Assembly: GCF_001984055.1 (NCBI RefSeq)
Contig: NZ_LYVO01000030.1
Coordinates: 1-64,000 of the forward strand
Direction: 5' to 3'
From: Variovorax sp. KK3
Lineage (GTDB): Bacteria > Pseudomonadota > Gammaproteobacteria > Burkholderiales > Burkholderiaceae_C
DNA length: 64,000 bases
Part shown: in pieces, positions 17,559 to 26,951 of the stretch
Position numbering within the stretch: the stretch's first letter is position 1
How the letters are laid out: the number at the start of each line of letters is the position of its first letter
Translations under genes and position numbers: made by a program
Notes under the pieces: generated by a model
The model's input: the letters and a program-made list of their open reading frames with translations, nothing else
What the model was told of the DNA's origin: nothing
The model's database searches: none

Positions 17559-20500
17559 ATGGAACCGGACACCCAGCCCGCCTCCCTCGCGCCGCGCCGC
17601 TCTCGCGGCCGACGTGCATTGCGCGCAGCGGCCTGGAGCCTGTTGGGCTCGGTCGTGCTCGTGGTCGCACTCGTCGGCGGCGCCTGGTGGTGGCTGGGCA
17701 CCAACGATTCGCTGGCCTTCGCACTCGCCAAGGCGGCGCGCTACCTGCCGCCCGGCCAGACGCTCGAAAGCCGCGAGGTCACCGGCTCGCTGCGCGCGGG
17801 CGGCCGCATCGGCTTCCTGCGCTGGCAGAGCGAGAGCCTGGCCGTCGAGGTGCACGAGGCCACCATCGGCTGGACGCTGCCGCCGCTGCTGGAGCGCAAG
17901 GTGAAGCTGGGCGAGGTGCACGCGACGCAGGTGTCGATCGAGCCGCGTGGGCCCAAGGAAAACAAGCCGCTCGAACCGCTAACGCCCATCGTGCTGCCGG
18001 TGGACGTGGAGTTGCCCTTCCGCATCGACACCCTGCGCTGGGCCGGCCCGCCCGAGCTGCGCGCCGACATGCTGGCCGGCAGCTACAAGTACAGCAGCGA
18101 CAAGCATCAGGTCGACATCGAAGGCGTCGACATCGCCGAAGGCCACTACGCCGCGCGCGTCGCGCTGCAGGGCTCGGCGCCGATGGCCCTCGATGCCGCG
18201 CTCGAAGGCCGCGTTCGCGCCCCGCTCGCGGAGGGCCGCACCATCGACCTGCTGGCCGACGCCAAGATCAAGGGCACGCTCGCCACCGCCGATGCAAAGC
18301 TGGCCATCGAGGCGCAGGTCCGCCCTGCGGAAGAAGGCACCCCCGATCCGATGCAAGCGCAGCTGCGCGCCAACATCGCGCCTTGGCTGCCGCAGCCCGT
18401 GATCGACGCCGACGCGAAGCTGCAGAACCTCGATCTCGCCTTGTTGTGGCCCGAAGCGCCGGCCACGCAACTGAGCGGCGAGATCCAGGCCGGCCCCGAT
18501 CCCGCCGCCACCGCCGGCACCACCGTCTGGCAGGCCCGCGCCGACATCCGCAACGCACGCCCCGGACCCTGGAACGAACGCAAGCTCCCGGTCGAGCAGG
18601 TGCGGGTCCGCACCGTCTACGACGGCAGCACCTGGACCCTGCCCGAAGCCACCGTGCGCGCCGGCGGCGGACGCATCGACGCAGCGGGTGCATGGAGCCC
18701 CGCCCCGGCGCCCTGGGACATCACGGCCACCGTGCTCGGCGTACAGCCCGGCGCCCTGCACACCGAGCTGGCGGGCCCGCCGGTGAACGGACGTGTCGAG
18801 GCCCGGCAGCGCGACGACGCGATCGCCTTCGACCTGGCGCTCCAATCCGCCGGCCGCACCGGCAGCAAGGTGCTGCAGGGCCTGCGCCTCGATCGCGCCC
18901 AGGCCCGCGGCCAATACACGCTCTCGACCCAGGTGCTGGACCTGCGCACGCTGCGCGTCGACGCCGCCAGCGCCACGGTCGAAGGGCAGCTGCAGCTGCG
19001 CGTGGCCGAGCAGGGCGGCAGCGGCGACGTCAAGCTCTCGATGCCTGGCGGGCAGGCGCAGGTCAAGGGCCGCATCGCGCCCGCCAGCGGAGGCGGCGAC
19101 ATCCAGGCGCGCGTCGACGACGCCGCCGTGCTGCAGCGCTGGGTCGAAGGCCTGCCAGGGCTGTCGTCCGCCTTCGCCGGCGCATCGGCGCAAGGCAGCG
19201 CGAGGCTCGACGCGAGCTGGCAAGGCGGCTGGCAGGCGGTGCAGCGACGGCTGCAGAACGCCAATGCGCCCGCCGCGCGCGGACAGGCCGACCCGACCAT
19301 CAAGGCCCAGCTGACGGTGCCGCGCCTGGCACTGCGCATGCCGCCGTCCGCCGAGGGCGCACCGGCAACGGACGTCCAACTGCGCGACCTGAGCGCCGAG
19401 CTGGCCGGCAGCCTCGCGCAGGCCACGCTGGCACTCAAGGGCGAAGCCACCACCGGCACGCAGACGATCAGGCTCGACACCACCGCCGGCGGCGGCCTGG
19501 AGCGCGCGCGGCAATGGCGCGCCTCGATCTCGACCCTGCGGCTCGAAGCCAAGGACAGCGCGCGTCCCGGCCCGTGGGTGCTGACCCTGGATCGGCCGGT
19601 CAGCGCCACCGTACAAACGGGCGATGCGGACCGCCTGCAAGTCGACGCATCCGCCGCCGGCGCCGTGCTGCGCGGCCCGGTGCCCGGCACCGTGCGCATC
19701 GACTGGGAGCCGCTGCGCTACAGCCACAGCGGCGGTGCATCGGGCCGCGTGTTCCGGCTCAAGTCGCAAGGCCGGCTGCGCGGGCTGCCGATGGCATGGA
19801 CCGAGGCGCTGGGCGAAAACAAGGCCCTGTCCGAGATGGGCATCAGCGGCGACCTGATCTTCGACGGCGACTGGGACATCGATGCCGGCGACGCGCTGCG
19901 CGCGCGCGCCCGCCTCAACCGCGCCAGTGGCGACATTCGCGTGCAGGCCGGCGAGGCCGCGCTCGTCACCCGCATCACCAGCCGCGGCACCGGCACCGCG
20001 AGCGAACGCACCATGAACGCGGCCGGCGAAGGCCTCAGCACGCCGGCCGGCCTGCGCCGCGCCGAATTCACGCTCGACGCCGAAGGCGACGCCGTCAAGG
20101 CCAACCTCGCCTGGGACAGCGAACGCGCAGGCCAGATCAACGCCCAGGCCGGCACGCGGGTGCAGCAACGCGCGGGCGGCTGGCAATGGGCACCCGATGC
20201 GCCGCTCGATGGCAAGATCAGCGCACGGCTGCCCAACCTCGGCGTGTGGTCGATGCTCGCGCCGCCGGGCTGGCGCGTGGCCGGCACGCTCGAAGCCGAT
20301 GCGACCCTGTCCGGCAACCGCGAAGTGCCGCGCTGGAACGGCACCCTCGCAGCCAACCAACTCGCGCTGCGCGCCCTCGTCGAGGGGCTGGACCTGCGCG
20401 ACGGCCGCTTGCGCGCATCGCTGACCGGCGATCGCATGGAGATCACCGAGTTCACGCTGAAGGGCGGCCGAGGCAGCACCACCCGCATCCCGGGCCAGAG

Positions 20501-21632
20501 CGGCAACCTCAGCACCGCGGCCAGCGAGGCCGCGAGCGACGGCGGCACCCTGTCCGTGCGCGGAGAAATGAGCTGGGGCGCCGCGCCGGCCACCGGCACC
20601 GGCATCCGCATGGCGATGCAGACCCAGTTGCGCAAGCTGCGCGTGCTGGTGCGCACCGATCGCCAGGTCACGCTGTCGGGCGACCTGCAGACGCGGCTGG
20701 ACAACGGCCAGTTCACCGTGCGCGGCGACCTGAAAACCGACCGTGCCGTGATCATCCTGCCCGACGAGACGGCCCCATCCCTGGGCAGCGACGTGGTCGT
20801 GCGCTCCGCCGCCAAGGAACGCGAGGCGGCCGAAGCAGCCCGCCGCCAGGCCGCCGCCGCGGCTGCGGCCACCGCCACCGAAGAAGCGCAGGGCGCGCGC
20901 GCCCAGACCGCCAAGCCGCCCGACATCGCCATCGGCTTCGACCTCGGCGACGATTTCGCGGTGCAGGGCCGCGGCATCACGACCCGGCTGGAGGGCAAGC
21001 TCGACGTCCGCAGCACCGCCTTGAACGTGCCGCCGCGCATCACCGGCGAGGTGCGCATCATCAAGGGCCAGTACCGCGCCTACGGCCAGCGGCTCGACGT
21101 CGAAACCGGCATCGCCCGCTTCAACGGCCCCTACGACAACCCGGCGCTCGACATCCTCGCCATCCGGCCCAACATCTCGCAGCGTGCCGGCGTGCAGATC
21201 ACCGGCAGCGCTCAATCGCCGCGCGTGCGGCTGTACTCCGAGCCCGCGCTGTCCGACGCCGAGACCTTGTCGTGGGTCATCCTGGGCCGCGCCTCGGCCA
21301 CCAGCGGCGGCGAATCGGTGCTGCTGCAGCAAGCCGCGCTGGCGCTCTTGGGCAAGCTCGGCTCCGGCAGCCCGGGCGGCGGGCTCGCCAGCCGCTTCGG
21401 CCTCGACGAGATTGGCTTCAAGGGCCCTGGCAGCGGCGGCGACGTGCGCGACTCGGCCGTGACGCTGGGCAAGCGGCTGTCGAAGGACTTCTACGTCACC
21501 TACGAGCGCAGCCTGTCGGGTACGCTGGGCTCGCTCTTCATCTTCTACGACCTCACCCGCAGCCTGACGCTGCGCGGGCAGGCCGGGCAGCAGAGCGGGG
21601 TGGACCTGATCTACACGCTCAAGTACGACTGA
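17559..21632 (+). CDS. tamB: Translocation and assembly module inner-membrane protein TamB
   Basis: 1357 aa, AsmA-like/DUF490 family. One N-terminal membrane anchor (SLLGSVVLVVALVGGAWWWLG, residues ~28-48) is followed by a very long repetitive beta-rich region that spans the periplasm as a hydrophobic groove, and by the conserved C-terminal domain (TGEVRIIKGQYRAYGQRLDVETG onward, ending LIYTLKYD). An alanine-rich helical insert (EREAAEAARRQAAAAAAATATEEA) lies at about residue 1087. Coupled to tamA. The very high GC content produces long open frames on other strands here, which I do not consider genes. Confidence 0.92.
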   Translation: MEPDTQPASLAPRRSRGRRALRAAAWSLLGSVVLVVALVGGAWWWLGTNDSLAFALAKAARYLPPGQTLESREVTGSLRAGGRIGFLRWQSESLAVEVHEATIGWTLPPLLERKVKLGEVHATQVSIEPRGPKENKPLEPLTPIVLPVDVELPFRIDTLRWAGPPELRADMLAGSYKYSSDKHQVDIEGVDIAEGHYAARVALQGSAPMALDAALEGRVRAPLAEGRTIDLLADAKIKGTLATADAKLAIEAQVRPAEEGTPDPMQAQLRANIAPWLPQPVIDADAKLQNLDLALLWPEAPATQLSGEIQAGPDPAATAGTTVWQARADIRNARPGPWNERKLPVEQVRVRTVYDGSTWTLPEATVRAGGGRIDAAGAWSPAPAPWDITATVLGVQPGALHTELAGPPVNGRVEARQRDDAIAFDLALQSAGRTGSKVLQGLRLDRAQARGQYTLSTQVLDLRTLRVDAASATVEGQLQLRVAEQGGSGDVKLSMPGGQAQVKGRIAPASGGGDIQARVDDAAVLQRWVEGLPGLSSAFAGASAQGSARLDASWQGGWQAVQRRLQNANAPAARGQADPTIKAQLTVPRLALRMPPSAEGAPATDVQLRDLSAELAGSLAQATLALKGEATTGTQTIRLDTTAGGGLERARQWRASISTLRLEAKDSARPGPWVLTLDRPVSATVQTGDADRLQVDASAAGAVLRGPVPGTVRIDWEPLRYSHSGGASGRVFRLKSQGRLRGLPMAWTEALGENKALSEMGISGDLIFDGDWDIDAGDALRARARLNRASGDIRVQAGEAALVTRITSRGTGTASERTMNAAGEGLSTPAGLRRAEFTLDAEGDAVKANLAWDSERAGQINAQAGTRVQQRAGGWQWAPDAPLDGKISARLPNLGVWSMLAPPGWRVAGTLEADATLSGNREVPRWNGTLAANQLALRALVEGLDLRDGRLRASLTGDRMEITEFTLKGGRGSTTRIPGQSGNLSTAASEAASDGGTLSVRGEMSWGAAPATGTGIRMAMQTQLRKLRVLVRTDRQVTLSGDLQTRLDNGQFTVRGDLKTDRAVIILPDETAPSLGSDVVVRSAAKEREAAEAARRQAAAAAAATATEEAQGARAQTAKPPDIAIGFDLGDDFAVQGRGITTRLEGKLDVRSTALNVPPRITGEVRIIKGQYRAYGQRLDVETGIARFNGPYDNPALDILAIRPNISQRAGVQITGSAQSPRVRLYSEPALSDAETLSWVILGRASATSGGESVLLQQAALALLGKLGSGSPGGGLASRFGLDEIGFKGPGSGGDVRDSAVTLGKRLSKDFYVTYERSLSGTLGSLFIFYDLTRSLTLRGQAGQQSGVDLIYTLKYD

Positions 21633-21690
21633 CCGGGCCTCGCACCCCGTCGAACTGGTAAAGTCGCGACCGCCTGCGCCCTTTGCCCTT

Positions 21691-21765
21691 GTCCCTGTAG
21701 TTCAATGGATAGAACGGGGTCCTCCTAAGACTCAGATACAGGTTCGATTCCTGTCGGGGGCACCA
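21691..21765 (+). tRNA. tRNA-Arg(CCT)
   Basis: Complete cloverleaf: acceptor GTCCCTG/CGGGGGC, D arm GTTC-AATGGAT-AGAAC, anticodon stem GGGTC/GACTC with loop CTCCTAA (anticodon CCT at 21724-21726), T arm ACAGG-TTCGATT-CCTGT, discriminator A and encoded CCA. It decodes the rare codon AGG. tRNA-Arg(CCT) 3' ends are frequent integration sites; I saw no second copy of the 3' end in the window. Confidence 0.97.
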
Positions 21766-22098
21766 GCGATCCCGACCCCGCCCCGGCCAGAGGGGTCCGG
21801 TCGGGGCAAAGTGTGAGTCAGACGGTCTGGGTCTCGCGCGCCGCGGCTCCGCCCGACCTTCGGAATACGCAGCTTCAACAGGCCGTGCTTGGGTTCCGCC
21901 GGCACCTTTTCGTGAAGACGCAAAGAGGGAGGCACCCTGCGGTCCAGGCCGTGCTTCACTTTCCCAGGGTGGCCGCCTCATCCCGGACCGGGTCGCGCCC
22001 CTTGAAATCGGACTGCTCGCATCCAGATTGCCCCGGAGGGCGAGCTTCCCGCCGCTCTCATGCCACCCCTAGAACTGCCAAGCTGAAAGGAGTCCGAC
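21766..22098. other. 333 bp without an intact gene downstream of tRNA-Arg
   Basis: No open frame with a ribosome site. On the minus strand at about 21850-21960 a stretch translates to HEKVPAEPKHGLLKLRIPKV, which resembles the last strands of Hsp20/alpha-crystallin small heat-shock proteins (GVLxLxIPK) without the rest of the domain. This may be a gene remnant; the match is short and could be chance. An inverted repeat CCCGACC/GGTCGGG lies just after the tRNA (about 21770-21806). Confidence 0.3.
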
Positions 22099-22461
22099 AT
22101 GGCACTAGAGTTCTTGCGTGAACTGGCGGCACAACGGTTGCCCATCACCGTCAGAGACCCCCTCCTGGTCGATCGAGTCCGCGTGCTGCGAAGAACCGAA
22201 TGCATCGCCGCACTCACCTCTCCGATCGGATCCGACCAGCCGTTTGCGACGGTGCTTTGTTTGACGAAGCGAGGCCGGGATGCTCTCAAATTGGCCGATG
22301 AACAAGGCGACCAACCGCAGATCTCGAAGCCCGACCGCAAACCCGTACAATGCCTCACCCGCTCACGATCGAGCGGGTCCCCGTTTCTCACGACGGGAAG
22401 TCGATCGATGCCGCCACCGACAAGAAAATTCATGGGCGACACTGCATCTCAAAGCACGTAG
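22099..22461 (+). CDS. Small hypothetical protein
   Basis: 120 aa. ATG 22099 has a strong AAGGAG six bases upstream. Residues 1-70 look like a compact winged-helix-type or small alpha/beta domain (FLRELAAQRLPITVRDPLLVDRVRVLR, then VLCLTKRGRDALKLADEQ); the last 45 residues are low-complexity, rich in serine, arginine and proline, and may be out-of-frame read-through after an old frameshift. A terminator follows at 22499. Function unknown; its position next to a tRNA suggests accessory DNA. Confidence 0.55.
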   Translation: MALEFLRELAAQRLPITVRDPLLVDRVRVLRRTECIAALTSPIGSDQPFATVLCLTKRGRDALKLADEQGDQPQISKPDRKPVQCLTRSRSSGSPFLTTGSRSMPPPTRKFMGDTASQST

Positions 22462-22498
22462 CGTGGACCGCGTAAGAGTTCACGACCACATGTCCCGA

Positions 22499-22525
22499 AG
22501 CCCGCCCCTGGCGGGCTTTCTCTTT
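22499..22525 (+). terminator. Rho-independent terminator
   Basis: Stem GCCCGCC (22500-22506), loop CCT, stem GGCGGGC (22510-22516), then TTTCTCTTT. It lies 38 bp after the small hypothetical gene and reads in the same direction. Confidence 0.8.
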
Positions 22526-22560
22526 GGGGCTCCACACGCCCGCGTCGGGATGCCCGGCCG

Positions 22561-23040
22561 TCAGACCAGCGACTTGGCATTCGCCAGCACGTAGTCGCAG
22601 GCCTTCGTCTTGAGCTTCCCGCTGATGTTCTTGATGTTCAGGGACTTGCCGTCGCTGCCCTGCAGCAGGCCCTTGGCGCCGTTGGCATAGCCGGTCTGCT
22701 GCGGCTTCTGGCCCGTGACTGCGCCCAGCAGCTTGTCCTTGACGCTGGTGGCGGCATCGGCGCTCAGGTAGTTGTTCTTGATGCAGTACTGCAGCACGCC
22801 GGCTGCATTGCCCATGGTGCTCGAACCCACTGCCGGCATCGACAGGCCGAGGCCGCTCGCGAGTGCGGCACCGGCACCGGCCGCACCACCGGTGCTCTCG
22901 CCAGTGCCGCTGCTGGTGCCCGATGTCGCATTGGATTTGTTGAGCTTTTCCTTCAACGAGTCGAGCATCTGGTTCTGGGCAGGCGCGGACATCGCCGCGA
23001 CCAGCAAGGCGAATGCGACGATGGGGGTGTGGGTTTTCAT
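22561..23040 (-). CDS. DUF2501 family periplasmic protein (YjjA-like)
   Basis: 159 aa with a Sec signal (MKTHTPIVAFALLVAAMSAPAQ), a serine/threonine/glycine-rich linker (about residues 36-65) and a conserved C-terminal domain with the family pattern GVLQYCIKNNYLS and a second cysteine (KACDYV), probably a disulfide pair. E. coli YjjA is the named relative; its function is not established. It is a single gene in its own right, separated by 84 bp from the MmgE/PrpD operon end. Confidence 0.8.
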   Translation of the reverse strand: MKTHTPIVAFALLVAAMSAPAQNQMLDSLKEKLNKSNATSGTSSGTGESTGGAAGAGAALASGLGLSMPAVGSSTMGNAAGVLQYCIKNNYLSADAATSVKDKLLGAVTGQKPQQTGYANGAKGLLQGSDGKSLNIKNISGKLKTKACDYVLANAKSLV

Positions 23041-23124
23041 GATCGGGGCTCCTGTGCGGTCGATGTTCGATGCAGTCTAAGCACAGGCCACTCGATCATC
23101 AATTTCTGCCGGGCACCCCTTCGG

Positions 23125-24552
23125 CTACTGCGGAAACTCCGCCACCGCCGACGCCGTCAGCACCGCATTGAGCGGCGCCATCGAATCGGCGTCGAACACA
23201 CTGTTCGCCAGCGCAAGAATCTCCACCGCCCGCTCGGCGCCCACGGCCACGGAGGCCAGCGACATGAACTTGCGCTCGATCTCGTCGTGCGGCATCGGGT
23301 TCTCGGGCATGCCGCGCGAATAGTCGACGCGCTGGCTGATGGTGCGGCCGTCGCGCGTCACCACGCTGACGCGGCCACCGTAGATCTCGGGATAGGCAGC
23401 GTCGATCTCGGGGTCGATCTCGATCTCCACGCGCTGCGCCAGCGCCACCGTGCGCGGCTCGACGATGCGCTCGCGCGTGAACTGCTCCAGGTAGGCCTGT
23501 CCGTCGCACATGGCGACCGCGATGTTGTAGCGCAGGCTCATCTGCGCGTTGAGCACGGAATCGGCCTCGTAGTCGAAGCCGGTCTGCGTCTGCACGACGC
23601 TCGGGATGCCGGCGATCACGCGCTCGACGTCGTCGATGCCCAGGCGGTGCTCGCGCATGATGAGAATCGCTGCATCGACGCAGGCATGGTTGCTGCCGCA
23701 GCAGGCGTGCGGCTTGAAGCAGGTCGCATCGGCATGCCAGCGCTCGCCCAGCCCGTCGGTGATGCGGCCCGGGCGCGGTGCGTCGGACATGGCGAACAGG
23801 AAGCCGCCGTCCTCCGCCTCGAGGATGTAGCGCGGCCCTTCGAAGCCGCGCGCGGCCAGCAGCGCCGCGGTCACGCCGTCCTGCGCAGCGCGGCCCGGGT
23901 GCATGCGCTTGCTCATCGAGCCGTCGGTGGTGAAGGCCCACAGCCCCGCCGACTGCGTGCCCGCCAGGCCCAGCGCGCTCGCCGTGGTCTGCGCATCGAG
24001 GCCGAGGATGACGCTGGCCGTCGCCGCCGCGGCGAAGGTGCCGCAGGTGCCGGTCAGGTGCCAGCCGCGCATGCGCGCACGCCCGGGGTTCGCGGCCTGG
24101 CTCACGCGGTTCATGGTTTCGTAGCCGGCCGCGATCGCGGCCATCACGACGCTGCCGGGTGCCTTCTCGCGCTCGCCCAGCGCCAGCGCGACCGGCACCA
24201 CGACCGCACCCGGATGGATCTTCGCGCGGCTGTGGTCGTCGAAGTCGAAGCTGTGGATGGCGGTGCCGCTCGCGAGCACGCTGTGGCCCACGCTAACCCG
24301 CTGCGCGGCGCCCCAGAGCCCCGCCTCGGCCGGCCCGCCCTGCTCCGCCGCGAAGGCACGCAGGGTGCGGCCCCAGGGCGTCGTGAGGCCGTAGAGCCCG
24401 CAGCCGATGGCGTCGACCACCGCCTTGGCCAGCACCTCGCGCGTGGCGGCCGGCACGGCCTGCGGGCGCAGCGATGCGATGAAGCCGGCCAGGGCCAGCG
24501 TGATGCCGCGATGCTCGCGCGCGAGCGGCTTCCAGGCGTTCAGGTCGTCCAT
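23125..24552 (-). CDS. MmgE/PrpD family protein A
   Basis: 475 aa. MmgE/PrpD enzymes include 2-methylcitrate dehydratase, cis-aconitate decarboxylase and iminodisuccinate epimerase; all work on di- or tricarboxylates at a CH acid. Family blocks present: DAIGCGLYGLTTPWG (about residue 45), IHSFDFDDHSRAKIHPGAVVVP (about 95), and FKPHACCGSNHACVDAA (about 290). ATG 24552 gives a family-like start; its ribosome site (GAGACGAG) is weak. Last gene of an eleven-gene run, 16 bp after a Bug receptor gene. The substrate is unknown. Confidence 0.85.
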   Translation of the reverse strand: MDDLNAWKPLAREHRGITLALAGFIASLRPQAVPAATREVLAKAVVDAIGCGLYGLTTPWGRTLRAFAAEQGGPAEAGLWGAAQRVSVGHSVLASGTAIHSFDFDDHSRAKIHPGAVVVPVALALGEREKAPGSVVMAAIAAGYETMNRVSQAANPGRARMRGWHLTGTCGTFAAAATASVILGLDAQTTASALGLAGTQSAGLWAFTTDGSMSKRMHPGRAAQDGVTAALLAARGFEGPRYILEAEDGGFLFAMSDAPRPGRITDGLGERWHADATCFKPHACCGSNHACVDAAILIMREHRLGIDDVERVIAGIPSVVQTQTGFDYEADSVLNAQMSLRYNIAVAMCDGQAYLEQFTRERIVEPRTVALAQRVEIEIDPEIDAAYPEIYGGRVSVVTRDGRTISQRVDYSRGMPENPMPHDEIERKFMSLASVAVGAERAVEILALANSVFDADSMAPLNAVLTASAVAEFPQ

Positions 24553-24568
24553 GTGCTCGTCTCGTCGT

Positions 24569-25576
24569 TCATTGGTCGGCCTTGGCGCCCGACTCGCGCG
24601 CCACCTTGCCCCAGCGCGTCGTCTCCTCGCGCATGAAGACGGCGAAGGCGTCCGGCGACGCATGCGTCAGCGGCTCGACGCCGACCTTGAGCATCGCCTC
24701 CTTCACCTCGGGCGAATGCGCGACCTTGACGAGGGCCGCATAGAGCTTGTCGACGATCGGCTTCGGCGTCTTCGCCGGCGCCATCACCGCGAACCAGTTG
24801 AAGGCCAGCAGTCCCGGCATGCCCTGCTCGACCGAGGTCGGCGTGTCGGGCAGCGAGGGCGCACGCGCCGTGTTGGTGATGGCGATCGGCCGCAAGCGCC
24901 CGTTGGCGACCATCGCCTGCAGTGCCGGCAGGTCCATGATGACGCCGTCGACTTGGCCGCCCACCGTGTCGGTCACGGCCGGCCCCGCGCCCTTGTACGG
25001 CACGTGCAGGAACTTTCCGCTGGTCGCGGTGCGCAGGAGCTCGATCGCCAGATGCGGCAGCCCGCCGTTGCCTGACGACGAGAGCGAGACCTCGCGCGTC
25101 TTCGACAGCGCGATCAACTCCTGCAACGTCTTGGCCTGCACCGAGGGATGCACCGCCACCAGCTCGGGCGTGTTCGCCACCGTCGTGATGCCCACCAGGT
25201 CGTTCAGCGCGTCGAAGGGCATCTTCGCGTAGGTGCTCGGGCTGATGACCAGCGGGCTCGCGCTCGCCAGCGTGATGGTGTAGCCGTCGGGCGCCGAACG
25301 GGCGACGAACTCGGTGCCGATGAGCGCATTGCTTCCGGGCTTGTTGACGACCACCACCGGCACGCCGAGCGCATCGCCGAGGCGCGGCGCGATGATGCGC
25401 GCGACGATGTCGTTCGATCCGCCGGGCGGGAAGCCGACGATCAGGTTGATGGGCCGGTTGGGGTAGTCCGCCTGTGCGTGCGCCAAGCCGCCGTGCGTGG
25501 CCAGCACGAACGCGCCCAGTGCGGCCGCGCCGAGCAGACGGCGCCGGGCCGGTGCGGATCGATGGGTTGTCTTCAT
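24569..25576 (-). CDS. Bug-family (TctC-like) periplasmic solute receptor A
   Basis: 335 aa from ATG 25576 with AGGAG five bases upstream. The signal carries ARRRLLG followed by a hydrophobic stretch, so export may be by Tat or Sec. Mature start ADYPNRPINLIVGFPPGGSND is the Bug signature; APDGYT and LHVPYKGAGPAVTD are the other conserved blocks. Bug proteins bind carboxylates between two lobes and usually feed TctAB transporters or act as sensors. No tctA/tctB is present in the window. It lies between two MmgE/PrpD genes. Confidence 0.9.
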   Translation of the reverse strand: MKTTHRSAPARRRLLGAAALGAFVLATHGGLAHAQADYPNRPINLIVGFPPGGSNDIVARIIAPRLGDALGVPVVVVNKPGSNALIGTEFVARSAPDGYTITLASASPLVISPSTYAKMPFDALNDLVGITTVANTPELVAVHPSVQAKTLQELIALSKTREVSLSSSGNGGLPHLAIELLRTATSGKFLHVPYKGAGPAVTDTVGGQVDGVIMDLPALQAMVANGRLRPIAITNTARAPSLPDTPTSVEQGMPGLLAFNWFAVMAPAKTPKPIVDKLYAALVKVAHSPEVKEAMLKVGVEPLTHASPDAFAVFMREETTRWGKVARESGAKADQ

Positions 25577-25589
25577 CTTGTCTCCTGGT

Positions 25590-26948
25590 CTAACTTGTCG
25601 AAGCGGGTGCGAGCAGCGCAGCGATCTGCGCGGCGTCGATGTCTTCCATGCGGGCGATGGCGTCGCGTAGCGCTTGCGCTCGGGCAATGCCGAGGCAAGG
25701 CGACGCAAGCGCGAGGAATTTGCGCTCGACGTCCTGCGCGGTCAGCGGCCACTCGGGCTCGCCGCGCGCGTTGGTCACGGCATGCCGCGCACGCCGGCCC
25801 GAGCGGGTTTCCACGTCGATCCAGGCACCGCGTTCCATGGGGTAGCGCGCGTCGAGCGCTGGGTCGACCACGACCTCGATGCGCGCCATCATCGCGCGCA
25901 CGGCCTCGTCCGCGAGCCTGGCATCGGTGTAGCTGAAGATCGACGCATCGCCATCGACGAATGCCAGCGCCACCGAGAAGCCGATGCTGAACTGGGCCTG
26001 CTCGCCATTGCGCGGCGGCTCGATGGCGGCGGCGCGGGTCACGCTGTCGACGGCCACGGTGACGCGCTGCACGTCGCTCGCGCCCAGCCGCTCGGCCGAG
26101 ATCAGTTCGAGCGCGCAGTCCAGCGGCGCATGGTTGCCGCGGCAGCCTGCGTGGCGCTTGAGGTAGGTCTCGCCGATCCGGAACTCGCGGCCCAGGCCTT
26201 CAACGATGGCCGCGAGATCCGCTCCGGCCACGTGGTCCGCACCGGCGCCGAAGCCCGGCAGGAAGCCGTTCTCCAGAACCCGTGCCGCGCCTTCGTGCCC
26301 GGCTTGCGCCAACGCGGCTGCGACCATGCCGCCCTCGCAAGCGCGCGCGACCTGGATCGGCTGCGTCGCCGAGCTCTTCAAGGCTTCCTTCATCCCGACG
26401 CCCAGGTTCGCGCCGATCGCGATGGCGTGCCCGCAGGCCTCGGGCGACAAGCGGCGCAAGCGCGCGACGGCCGCGGCGGACGCCACGGCGCCGAGCACGG
26501 CGGTGCTCTGGAAGCCGCGCTGCACGCAAGCCGGGTAGATGGCCCGGCCCAGGCGAAGAAAGACTTCGTAGCCGGCGAGCACGGCCGCGATCATCTCGGC
26601 GCCGGTCGCGCCGCGCGCCTGCCCATCGGCCAACACCGCCGGCACGACGACCGACGAAGGGTGGCCGCCCGTGAAGCGCGAGCCGTCTTCCAGATAGGTC
26701 GAATGCGCCGCGAAGCTGTTGACCAGCGCGGCCTCGCGCGCCGAGCGCGGTATGCCGTCGCCCCAGACGCGGATGCTGCCCGCCGATTCGAGCACCGGAT
26801 CGAGCACGCGGTGGTGATGCAGCGCGACGCCCGCGAGCCCCGCGCCCAAGGTGTCGAGCACGCGCAACCGCACGGCGTCGATCACCGCGGGCGGCAGCGC
26901 CGCGGTGTCGATGCCGGCGACGAACTCGCCGAGGCGCGCAGCGAGCAT
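25590..26948 (-). CDS. MmgE/PrpD family protein B
   Basis: 452 aa. Conserved blocks are VLDTLGAGLAGVALHHH (about residue 30), NSFAAHSTYLEDGSRFTGGHPSSVVVPA (about 77) and LKRHAGCRGNHAPLDCALEL (about 265). It differs clearly from protein A (short N-terminus, YLEDG in place of the FDD block), so the two are not recent duplicates. Start at ATG 26948, 3 bp after the stop of the upstream Bug gene, so it is co-transcribed. Probable lyase or epimerase of a carboxylate; substrate unknown. Confidence 0.85.
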   Translation of the reverse strand: MLAARLGEFVAGIDTAALPPAVIDAVRLRVLDTLGAGLAGVALHHHRVLDPVLESAGSIRVWGDGIPRSAREAALVNSFAAHSTYLEDGSRFTGGHPSSVVVPAVLADGQARGATGAEMIAAVLAGYEVFLRLGRAIYPACVQRGFQSTAVLGAVASAAAVARLRRLSPEACGHAIAIGANLGVGMKEALKSSATQPIQVARACEGGMVAAALAQAGHEGAARVLENGFLPGFGAGADHVAGADLAAIVEGLGREFRIGETYLKRHAGCRGNHAPLDCALELISAERLGASDVQRVTVAVDSVTRAAAIEPPRNGEQAQFSIGFSVALAFVDGDASIFSYTDARLADEAVRAMMARIEVVVDPALDARYPMERGAWIDVETRSGRRARHAVTNARGEPEWPLTAQDVERKFLALASPCLGIARAQALRDAIARMEDIDAAQIAALLAPASTS

Positions 26949-26951
26949 GGC

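Noticed and set aside
17687..21661. Long open frames on both strands overlapping tamB (for example over 1000 codons on the minus strand)
   Set aside because: They are produced by the third-position GC of tamB, have no ribosome sites, and are arginine/alanine-rich without family patterns.
22099..22461. Integrase or transposase remnant next to the tRNA
   Set aside because: No catalytic RHRY or DDE pattern was seen on either strand between 21766 and 22560.
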